From Synechococcus sp. PL34863bin_39 (GTDB lineage Bacteria > Cyanobacteriota > Cyanobacteriia > PCC-6307 > Cyanobiaceae): a stretch of 5,040 nucleotides of DNA. Below, one piece after another: positions 1-5,040 of the stretch; position 1 is the first letter of the stretch, and every line of letters begins with the position of its first letter. Where the stretch lies: assembly GCA_011523155.1 (NCBI GenBank), contig WTHL01000337.1, positions 1 to 5,040 of the forward strand. The letters are read 5' to 3'. The notes beneath the pieces were generated by a model. The model was not told the origin of the DNA and did no database searches. It was given only the letters and a program-made list of their open reading frames with translations. A program made the position numbers and the translations under genes.

Positions 1-1176
1 GTCATCCCCCGAATCCTCCGGTGGTTCCGGCGGCGGTGGCTGATCTTCGGCGTTCTGTTCGCCGCTCTCCGGCGGCGGTGGCGGTTGCTGCTCCTGGGGC
101 GGCGGGGGCTCCATCTGCTCGTCCTGGGGTGGCAGCTGCAGGGCACGCGGTGCGATCACCAGGCGAACGGCCACCTGGAGGTCATCGGCTTCCACCCGGT
201 CGCGACCACTCAGAGCGGCGTGCGCCTTGGCGACCCGAACCGCGTACAGCTCTGAGCGGTGACCCTCCACACCGCCGCGAATTGCTTCGGTGACCAGGTA
301 CTCAACCTGTTCGCCACTGATCCGCACATCCGGCAGCCATTGACGTGCCAGCAGCAGCTGGGTCGCCAGTGCCTCGGTTTCCTCGCCCCACTTCTCCGCG
401 AAGCTGCGACTGCACTGGCCATGGGAGAGCACCGCCTCGGTGATCTCAACCCGTTGCTCGGTGCTCACCAGCTGGTCGGCAGACAGTGCGATCGCGAAGC
501 GATCGAGCAGGTGATCGCGGACCGCGCCTTCCTCCGGGTTGTAGGTGGCAATCAGCAGCGGCCGGCAGGGGTGGCTGAGGCTCAATCCCTCCCGCTCCAC
601 CTGGTTCTCACCACTGCCCACAGCCGCCAGCATCAGGTTGACGATGCCGTCATCCAGCAGGTTGAGCTCGTCGACGTAGAGCACGCCACGGTGGGCTTCC
701 GCCAGGAGCCCCGGCTGGAACACAGCACTGCCGCTCGACAGGGAAGCGGCAACATCCACGGCACCGACGAGCCGATCTTCGGTGATGCCCAGCGGGATCT
801 GCACGAAGGGTGCCGGCAGCACGCGGGTGGGAAGCTCGCCTGCCGCATCCCCACGGTCGGCCACGGTCTTCCGGGCGACCTCATCCCATTCGTCCGGGCG
901 TTGGGGGTCAAGATTGCGGCCTGCCGTGCCCTCGATGTCGAGCACGTCAATGGGCGGCAGCAGGGCGTGAAGGCCCCGAGCCAGAACTGACTTTCCGGTG
1001 CCGCGTCCCCCCGCGATGATGACGCCGCCGAGGCCCGGATCAACCGCCGCGAGCATCAAGGCGAGCTTCAGCGTTCCATGGCCGGTGATGGCGGCGAGAG
1101 GGAAGGCGCGTGCGGCCTGATCCTGCGCTGCACTGCTGACCACTCCTGCTGTCGCTGCCACACCTCCTGACACCAT
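1..1176 (-). CDS. chlD: Magnesium-protoporphyrin IX chelatase subunit D, N-terminal part (cut by left edge)
   Basis: ChlD is the AAA+ platform subunit of magnesium chelatase. With the ChlI motor and the porphyrin-binding ChlH it inserts Mg2+ into protoporphyrin IX, the first committed step of chlorophyll synthesis. Translating the minus strand from the ATG at 1176 gives 392 residues with no stop before the edge; family members are usually about 650-700 residues, so the C-terminal integrin I (von Willebrand A) domain is missing here. Visible motifs are a ChlI-like N-terminus ([18 protein letters not shown], 23-40), Walker A GGRGTGKS (56-63), the chelatase-type segment [19 protein letters not shown] (120-138), Walker [11 protein letters not shown] (165-174), a sensor-1 region [10 protein letters not shown] (208-217) and [10 protein letters not shown] (220-229). 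From about residue 349 the chain becomes the Pro/Glu/Gln-rich linker typical of ChlD and absent from ChlI, which decides D over I. ATG 1176 has only a weak upstream ribosome site. Identification is firm. Confidence 0.97.
   Translation of the reverse strand, partial: MVSGGVAATAGVVSSAAQDQAARAFPLAAITGHGTLKLALMLAAVDPGLGGVIIAGGRGTGKSVLARGLHALLPPIDVLDIEGTAGRNLDPQRPDEWDEVARKTVADRGDAAGELPTRVLPAPFVQIPLGITEDRLVGAVDVAASLSSGSAVFQPGLLAEAHRGVLYVDELNLLDDGIVNLMLAAVGSGENQVEREGLSLSHPCRPLLIATYNPEEGAVRDHLLDRFAIALSADQLVSTEQRVEITEAVLSHGQCSRSFAEKWGEETEALATQLLLARQWLPDVRISGEQVEYLVTEAIRGGVEGHRSELYAVRVAKAHAALSGRDRVEADDLQVAVRLVIAPRALQLPPQDEQMEPPPPQEQQPPPPPESGEQNAEDQPPPPEPPEDSGDD
26..82. repeat. 15-base direct repeat pair in the ChlD proline-rich linker
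   Basis: The 15-mer TCCGGCGGCGGTGGC occurs at 26-40 and again at 68-82, with further GGCGG-type runs up to about 112. Read on the minus strand, these copies encode the polyproline stretches of the ChlD linker. They are best explained as low-complexity coding sequence and not as a regulatory or mobile element. Such sequence is prone to slippage, so linker length may vary between strains. Confidence 0.6.
488..495. repeat. HIP1 octameric palindrome
   Basis: An exact GCGATCGC, the highly iterated palindrome overrepresented in many cyanobacterial genomes, lies inside chlD. A second copy occurs at 2918-2925. At this base composition I estimate roughly 0.2 copies would be expected by chance in a window of this size, so two is a mild excess that agrees with a cyanobacterial origin. 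Confidence 0.55.
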
Positions 1177-1185
1177 GAACGTTTC

Positions 1186-1189
1186 CAGG
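1186..1189 (+). promoter_or_regulatory. Candidate weak ribosome binding site for folK
   Basis: CAGG at 1186-1189 sits 8 bases before the GTG at 1198 and is the only Shine-Dalgarno-like match in the 21-base gap to chlD. It supports the GTG start. The match is short and could be chance. Confidence 0.35.
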
Positions 1190-1197
1190 TTCTCTGC

Positions 1198-1698
1198 GTG
1201 AGCGCCAGTCTCGCTGATCAACCCGGGTGCCTGGCGGTCGCTCTCGGTGCCAATCTCTCGAGTCCGGTGGGATCTCCTCTCCAGACCCTCCAGGCTGTGC
1301 GTCCGCGCCTTGAGCGGCTGCTGTCCGACTGGTCCACTGAAACCCTGCGATTTCAATGGTCTCCGCTGCTGGAAACCGCCCCTGTGGGAGGGCCTTCCGG
1401 CCAACCTGGGTACCTCAATGCCGTGCTGCTGGCTGTGGGTCTGATCCAACCCCCCCAGAACGACAGGGCCCTGGCGTTGCTCCAGGCTCTGCATGCTCTG
1501 GAGCGGGACTTCGGGCGCGACCGCGGCCGGGAGGAGCGCTGGGGACCCCGCAGCCTTGACCTTGACTTTCTCTTCTGGGATGCGTTGCGGATGGAGCATC
1601 CCCTGCTGGTGCTTCCCCATCCCCGACTGCACCTGCGCCCCTTCGTGCTGGAACCGCTGCTGGCTGCGATGCAAGGGTCCGCGCGCTGGGAGTCCTGA
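1198..1698 (+). CDS. folK: 6-hydroxymethyl-7,8-dihydropterin pyrophosphokinase (HPPK)
   Basis: FolK transfers pyrophosphate from ATP to 6-hydroxymethyl-7,8-dihydropterin, giving the substrate that dihydropteroate synthase joins to p-aminobenzoate in cytosolic folate synthesis. The 166-residue length fits single-domain HPPK. Motifs appear in family order: the N-terminal strand [10 protein letters not shown] (14-23), [23 protein letters not shown] (55-77) corresponding to the pterin-binding region, the signature [13 protein letters not shown] (114-126) with the Mg2+-binding aspartates D121 and D123, and [16 protein letters not shown] (139-154). The start is GTG. In this frame a stop at 1168-1170 is followed by no other start before 1198, so GTG is the only candidate that keeps the first strand. 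A weak AGG lies at 1187-1189, 8 bases upstream. It diverges from chlD and converges on the ABC gene, so it appears to be monocistronic. Function is certain by family. Confidence 0.96.
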   Translation: MSASLADQPGCLAVALGANLSSPVGSPLQTLQAVRPRLERLLSDWSTETLRFQWSPLLETAPVGGPSGQPGYLNAVLLAVGLIQPPQNDRALALLQALHALERDFGRDRGREERWGPRSLDLDFLFWDALRMEHPLLVLPHPRLHLRPFVLEPLLAAMQGSARWES

Positions 1699-1701
1699 CC
1701 C

Positions 1702-1723
1702 CTACCCCGGTTGATCGGGGTGG
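1702..1723. other. GC-rich hairpin at the convergent folK/ABC 3' ends, without a U-tract
   Basis: Bases 1702-1709 (CTACCCCG) pair with 1716-1723 (CGGGGTGG) around a six-base loop, giving an 8-bp stem with one G-U pair. It begins 4 bases after the folK stop and overlaps the stop and last codons of the ABC gene. Neither side is followed by a run of T, so it does not meet the usual intrinsic terminator pattern. It could protect or end the folK message, or simply be chance in GC-rich DNA. Confidence 0.3.
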
Positions 1724-3411
1724 AGGTCAATCACCCGATCCGCCAGTGCGAGCAGGTCTGGATCGTGCGTGCTCACCATCACCAGCCGTTCATCAGCCCG
1801 GGAGCGAATCACGTGTCTGACCTCCTGTGCTGACTCGGCATCGAGGAACGCCGTTGGCTCGTCAAGAATCTCCACCGGCAGGTCCCGCAACCAGGCGCGA
1901 AGCAGTCCCAGGCGGTGCACTTCGCCCCCTGAAAACGGGGTCTCCGCCAGCGACATCGGGGCGTCCAGCCCCTGCGGACGCTGTTGAAGATGGCCCAGGC
2001 CCAGCCGCTGCAGCCAGGTCTCGATCTCGTCAGTCGACCGGTCGCTGCCCAGCAGCAGGTTGTCACGCAGGCTGGCTTCAAACAGAACAGCGTTCTGGGG
2101 GGCGTAGGCGATCAACTGGTGCAGCTGGCGGGCACCGTCAGGGCCCGCCAGCGCGCAGACCCTGGCGCCGGTGTTGATTCGCCAGCGGCTCTGGTCTTCA
2201 TCCAGCAGTCCGCAGACACGGTCCAGGCAGCTGGTTTTACCGGCTCCGGACGGGCCTGTGAGGGCGAGCAGGCACCCCTGCTCCAACCTGAGTTGGCCGA
2301 GGTTGCTCTCGTCGCTGGCCTGGGTCTCCCAGCTGAAGCCCAACCAGCGACGCTGGAGCACGTCAAGGCAGGTGGCCTCCGGCAGCGTGCCCCCCCGGTT
2401 CGTCAGGCCGTCGGGCTTCAGCTGGCGTCGTCGTTCGCACAGCGCTTCGTAGCCGGGAAGATTCCCGAGGCAGAGACGTCGGGCCTGAACCACCCCATTG
2501 AGTGAAGACGCGGCCCGATAGGCCAGCACCAGCGTTGTGGTGAGGACATCCGGCTGGAGGGTGCCCTCCTGCAGCAGCATCCAGAGTCCGGCAATCGCCA
2601 CCACCAGGGTGTCCCGCCAGGCGTTGTAGTAGGTCCTTCTTCGGACCCGTTCCTTCAGCAACCAGCGACCTTCGGCCGTTTCCTTCGCAAAGCGCTCCAG
2701 CAGCCAGGACTCGGCCGCGGCGGCGCGCATGGCTTTCAATCCGTGGAGGCCGTCGCCCACCGTCCGTTGCAAGGCCGCATTCAGACGGCTTTGAATGCGG
2801 CCCAGGCTCCAGCTCCCCGAACGTTGCACAAGTGCGGCCGTCGTGGTGGCCAGCAAAGCCAGCAGCAACGGCCATGCCGCGGCGCGCCCCACCAAGAGCA
2901 CGCTGGCCAGATAAAGCGCGATCGCCAGCAGCGCCTGCCCCATGCGCACGGCTTGATCCAGTCCCAGGGCGCTGCGATTGATATCCGCCATCAGCAGGGC
3001 CAGCAGGTCACCACGTCCGAGTTGGTTCAGCTGCGCCGATGAGGCGGAAAACACCTGATGCAGCAGTTGTCGTCGCAGGTGATCGGTGAATCCCGACCGC
3101 AGCCGTTCCCGGTTGATGGCCACCTGGGCCTGCATCAGGCCTCGGAGAAGAATCAGACTCACCAGCAAGGTGAGGCTGGCAGGCAGGCCGAGGTCACTGA
3201 TCCAAGGAAGCGCTGACTCTCCCGCCTCCTCCGATCCCAGCAACAGCGTCACCGCCAGACCCAGTCCTGCGATGTCCAGCAGGCTGCTGATCACGCTCAG
3301 CAGGCTGAGCAGGGCCAGGTGTCGCCAGCCCGCTTCCTGTGCCAGTCCGCGCAGCAGTCGTAATTGCTGCTGGCGCGCAAGACGTTTTGGACCAGCCGAC
3401 GGCACAGGCAT
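1702..3411 (-). CDS. ABC exporter half-transporter, fused membrane and ATPase domains, substrate unknown
   Basis: This is a 569-residue type IV (MsbA-like) exporter subunit, expected to dimerise in the membrane and drive export by ATP hydrolysis. Hydrophobic segments fitting six helices lie near 32-59, 76-99, 158-175, 179-195, 268-283 and 289-306. The ATPase domain follows, with a candidate A-loop aromatic W361, Walker A GPSGAGKTS (386-394), Q-loop YAPQNAVLFEASLRDNLL (437-453), signature FSGGEVHR (493-500), Walker B VEILDE (513-518) with the catalytic glutamate, a D-loop near FLDAE (522-526) and switch histidine H549 (STHDP). The catalytic set is complete, although the signature is FSGGE instead of LSGGQ. 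There is no N-terminal peptidase domain, so peptide leader cleavage is not indicated. I chose ATG 3411; an in-frame ATG at 3477 would add 22 residues (MGWSNCC...) that do not look like family sequence. The gene is convergent with folK and divergent from the NUDIX gene. Lipid, glycolipid, drug or peptide export are all possible. Confidence 0.9.
   Translation of the reverse strand: MPVPSAGPKRLARQQQLRLLRGLAQEAGWRHLALLSLLSVISSLLDIAGLGLAVTLLLGSEEAGESALPWISDLGLPASLTLLVSLILLRGLMQAQVAINRERLRSGFTDHLRRQLLHQVFSASSAQLNQLGRGDLLALLMADINRSALGLDQAVRMGQALLAIALYLASVLLVGRAAAWPLLLALLATTTAALVQRSGSWSLGRIQSRLNAALQRTVGDGLHGLKAMRAAAAESWLLERFAKETAEGRWLLKERVRRRTYYNAWRDTLVVAIAGLWMLLQEGTLQPDVLTTTLVLAYRAASSLNGVVQARRLCLGNLPGYEALCERRRQLKPDGLTNRGGTLPEATCLDVLQRRWLGFSWETQASDESNLGQLRLEQGCLLALTGPSGAGKTSCLDRVCGLLDEDQSRWRINTGARVCALAGPDGARQLHQLIAYAPQNAVLFEASLRDNLLLGSDRSTDEIETWLQRLGLGHLQQRPQGLDAPMSLAETPFSGGEVHRLGLLRAWLRDLPVEILDEPTAFLDAESAQEVRHVIRSRADERLVMVSTHDPDLLALADRVIDLHPDQPG
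2918..2925. repeat. HIP1 octameric palindrome
   Basis: A second exact GCGATCGC lies within the membrane-domain part of the ABC exporter gene. It matches the copy at 488-495 and carries the same weak cyanobacterial signal. Confidence 0.5.
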
Positions 3412-3475
3412 TGTTCGAGGGCAAACGATCCTGGCGTGCAACCGCCATGCTGGACCGCAGCAGTTGCTCCACCCC
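3412..3475. promoter_or_regulatory. Divergent intergenic region between the ABC exporter and NUDIX genes
   Basis: With the preferred starts, 64 bases separate the two divergent genes and should hold the 5' leader of each. I see no convincing TATAAT-like -10 box on either strand and no Shine-Dalgarno sequence before ATG 3411 (minus) or ATG 3476 (plus). The call rests on gene geometry alone. If the ABC gene starts at 3477 instead, this region is coding and no gap exists. Confidence 0.35.
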
Positions 3476-4036
3476 ATGACGCCCCTTCCGCCTCCGGAAC
3501 CGTCTCAGCTTCTGGAGACCGTTGACGGGCTCGAGTCACGCAAGATTCGCTTTGAGTGCAATCGCATCCGGTTGCCCATGGGCGTGGAGGGCACATTCGG
3601 GATCATTCGCCATCCCGGCGCCTCCCTGGCGGTTCCGATCAGGGACGATGGCCGTGTTGTGCTGCTGCGTCAGTACCGCTTCGCCGTTCAGGCGCGACTG
3701 CTCGAGTTTCCCGCCGGAACTCTCGAGGAGGGCGAGGATCCGCTCGAATCGATGCAGCGAGAACTGGGAGAGGAGGCCGGCTACAGCGCGTCCCAATGGG
3801 ATCCTCTCGGTCCGATGCTGCCCTGTCCCGGGTACTCCGACGAGGTGATCCACTGTTATCTGGCCCGTCAACTCACCCGTCTCGACAACCCACCGGCCGG
3901 TGACGACGACGAGGATCTGGAGGTCATCACCATGCTCCCGTCCGAGCTGGATGCCTGTCTGGCCTCAGGCAACGAGTGGCTGGATGGCAAAAGTGTGACC
4001 GCCTGGTATCGCGCCAAGCAATTGCTGAACCTCTGA
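3476..4036 (+). CDS. NUDIX hydrolase, probable ADP-ribose pyrophosphatase
   Basis: This 186-residue protein probably hydrolyses ADP-ribose or a related nucleoside diphosphate sugar to AMP and a sugar phosphate, limiting reactive ADP-ribose in the cytosol. The NUDIX box GX5EX7REUXEEXGU matches exactly at residues 81-103, with G81, E87, R95, E96, E99, E100 and G102; the E96-E100 glutamates are the expected Mg2+ ligands. The preceding RQYRFAVQARLLEFPAGTLEEG and the following CPGYSDEVIHCYLA (117-130) are typical of the ADP-ribose pyrophosphatase subfamily, including proline P118 about 16 residues after the box, a position associated with ADP-ribose specificity. The frame stays open upstream to 3086, but that stretch is the reverse of the ABC gene. 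ATG 3476 gives a family-sized protein, although no ribosome site precedes it. The photolyase follows 92 bases downstream on the same strand. Exact substrate is inferred. Confidence 0.93.
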   Translation: MTPLPPPEPSQLLETVDGLESRKIRFECNRIRLPMGVEGTFGIIRHPGASLAVPIRDDGRVVLLRQYRFAVQARLLEFPAGTLEEGEDPLESMQRELGEEAGYSASQWDPLGPMLPCPGYSDEVIHCYLARQLTRLDNPPAGDDDEDLEVITMLPSELDACLASGNEWLDGKSVTAWYRAKQLLNL

Positions 4037-4128
4037 TGCCGCCGCGACTGCGGCTCAGTGTGTGAGTCCGTCATTCGTCGCGTCGTCTTCCCCCTGTTCG
4101 ATCTGTCTTTTCTGTCGCTCTTTCGTTG
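4037..4128 (+). promoter_or_regulatory. Intergenic leader between the NUDIX and photolyase genes, pyrimidine-rich
   Basis: This 92-base gap holds a small perfect stem, GCCGC (4041-4045) with GCGGC (4050-4054) around a GACT loop, just after the NUDIX stop. No T-run follows the stem, so it is a poor terminator. The second half is strongly pyrimidine-rich: about 38 of 48 bases at 4081-4128 are C or T, with a single A. It has no Shine-Dalgarno sequence and no clear -10 box. It may carry the photolyase promoter or be the leader of a two-gene message. Confidence 0.35.
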
Positions 4129-5040
4129 ATGGCCCCCGCCCGCACCCTGTTCTGGCATCGCCGCGACCTGCGCCTGGCTGACAACACGGGGTTGCACGCG
4201 GCTGCTGCCCTTGGCCCAGCCGTGACCGGTGTGTACGTGTTGGATCCGGCCATCCTGACGCCACCGCCCCAGCTGCCCCCCATGGCGCCGGCGCGTCTGT
4301 GGTTTCTGCTTGAAAGCCTGCGTGAGCTGCAGCAGGCCTGGCGCCGGGCCGGCAGTCGCCTGCTCGTGCTGGCGGGTGATCCGGTGGTGCTCCTCCCCCG
4401 TCTGGCCTCGCTGCTGCAGGCTCCGGCTGTGGTGTGGAGCCGGGATGTGGAGCCCTACGCCCGGGAACGTGACCGATCCGTTGCCAAGGCCTTGCAGGCG
4501 GATGGCCGCAAGGTCCTTGTGGACTGGGATCAGCTGCTGGTGCCGCCCGAGCAGTTGCAGACCGGTGCCGGGGATCCCTATCGGGTGTACGGCCCCTTTC
4601 TGCGCAACTGGCGCGGCCAGGTTGAGCGCAGCAAACCCAGCACCGTTGCGGCTCCCGCGGATCTTCAGGACCTTGGCCGCGACGTCTGCATGGCGATCGA
4701 TACCGGAGAGGGTGCCCTCGGCCGTCTCTGTGCGGAGGGGCAACGGGAACTCGAACAGCTGACGGCTTCCCATGGCTTCCGAGGCACGGAGATCTGCCCA
4801 TGCCGTCCTGGCGAGGCTGCGGCGTCTGAGCAGCTTGCGTCGTTTGTGGATGCGGCCTTGATGGCCTACGAGCCGGATCGCAATTTCCCAGGCCTGCCGG
4901 GAACCTCGTACCTGAGTGCCGCTCTCAGTGTCGGAACGCTCAGTCCCCGTCAGGCCTGGTGTGCCGCGCAGAGCACCAAGGCGATGGCCCGCAGCGATGA
5001 ACAACGTCAGGCCATCGCGGTCTGGGAACAGGAACTCGGC
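4129..5040 (+). CDS. phr: Deoxyribodipyrimidine photolyase, class I CPD type, N-terminal part (cut by right edge)
   Basis: Photolyase uses blue or near-UV light through FADH- to split cyclobutane pyrimidine dimers in DNA. The visible 304 residues are the N-terminal two thirds of an enzyme usually near 480 residues. It opens with LFWHRRDLRLADNTGL (7-22), the hallmark start of the Rossmann-like antenna domain. Next come MAPAR (52-56), GSRLLVLAGDP (75-85), WSRDVEPYARERD (103-115), DPYRVYGPFLRNW (149-161), and YEPDRNFPGLPGTSYLSAALSVGTLSPRQAW (247-277), which begins the FAD-binding helical domain. The last residues, VWEQELG, match the strand leading into the conserved WREFY segment just past the edge. 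The electron-transfer tryptophans and most of the flavin pocket are not visible. From memory it is closest to the Synechococcus elongatus 8-HDF-type photolyase. ATG 4129 fits the family N-terminus with no extension. A photolyase rather than a cryptochrome is likely, but the C-terminus would settle this. Confidence 0.95.
   Translation, partial: MAPARTLFWHRRDLRLADNTGLHAAAALGPAVTGVYVLDPAILTPPPQLPPMAPARLWFLLESLRELQQAWRRAGSRLLVLAGDPVVLLPRLASLLQAPAVVWSRDVEPYARERDRSVAKALQADGRKVLVDWDQLLVPPEQLQTGAGDPYRVYGPFLRNWRGQVERSKPSTVAAPADLQDLGRDVCMAIDTGEGALGRLCAEGQRELEQLTASHGFRGTEICPCRPGEAAASEQLASFVDAALMAYEPDRNFPGLPGTSYLSAALSVGTLSPRQAWCAAQSTKAMARSDEQRQAIAVWEQELG

Noticed and set aside
259..990. A 243-residue plus-strand open frame inside the chlD region
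   Set aside because: It is the reverse of the ChlD AAA+ domain, which carries all expected motifs; the plus-strand translation shows no domain.
633..1043. A 136-residue minus-strand frame within chlD, possibly suggesting a frameshift
   Set aside because: The ChlD frame itself is unbroken from 1176 to 1, so no frameshift is needed; this is an alternative frame of the same strand.
1702..1723. Intrinsic terminator between folK and the ABC gene
   Set aside because: The stem is real but neither side has the run of T expected of a Rho-independent terminator, so it is listed only as a hairpin.
1984..2505. A 173-residue plus-strand open frame opposite the ABC ATPase domain
   Set aside because: The minus-strand frame contains Walker A, Q-loop, signature and Walker B over the same bases, so this is a shadow.
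3086..3475. A 130-residue N-terminal extension of the NUDIX frame starting at 3086
   Set aside because: The extension is antisense to the ABC membrane domain and is Arg/Ser-rich without family similarity; ATG 3476 gives a normal NUDIX length.
3868..5004. A 378-residue open frame on the minus strand opposite the photolyase and the end of the NUDIX gene
   Set aside because: It is fully antisense to two genes with strong family motifs, is rich in His, Gln, Arg and Gly with no recognisable domain, and long antisense frames are common in GC-rich coding DNA.
1..5040. A defence system, mobile island, CRISPR array or other new system
   Set aside because: All DNA except short gaps is accounted for by five recognisable genes with similar base composition; no repeats, integrase, transposase or unknown multi-gene cassette is present.

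Overview
The window reads as ordinary, gene-dense chromosome from a GC-rich unicellular cyanobacterium, most likely a marine or brackish picocyanobacterium of the Synechococcus/Cyanobium group. Three things support this: a chlorophyll-type magnesium chelatase D subunit, a photolyase resembling (from memory) the Synechococcus elongatus/'Anacystis' enzyme, and two copies of the cyanobacterial HIP1 octamer. Genes are separated by only 3 to about 90 bases. No tRNA, rRNA, CRISPR array, insertion sequence or phage gene is visible.

Layout, left to right. (1) 1-1176, minus strand: N-terminal 392 residues of ChlD, with a complete AAA+ domain and the start of a proline-rich acidic linker; the rest lies beyond the left edge. 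(2) 1198-1698, plus strand: folK, divergent from chlD with only 21 bases between start codons. (3) 1702-3411, minus strand: a fused membrane/ATPase ABC exporter half-transporter, tail to tail with folK across 3 bases. (4) 3476-4036, plus strand: a NUDIX hydrolase of the ADP-ribose pyrophosphatase type, divergent from the ABC gene. (5) 4129-5040, plus strand: the first 304 residues of a class I cyclobutane pyrimidine dimer photolyase, cut by the right edge.

The genes do not form one pathway. ChlD commits protoporphyrin IX to chlorophyll, FolK makes the pterin diphosphate for folate, the NUDIX enzyme probably clears ADP-ribose-like compounds, and the photolyase repairs UV damage with light. NUDIX and photolyase lie head to tail and may be co-transcribed. 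The minus-strand ABC gene sits between folK and the NUDIX gene, which I recall as close neighbours in related picocyanobacteria, so it may be a lineage-specific insertion; its substrate cannot be read from the sequence. I found no convincing new biological system. The points worth a second look are the compact divergent starts, the atypical ABC ATPase motifs and the photolyase antenna question.
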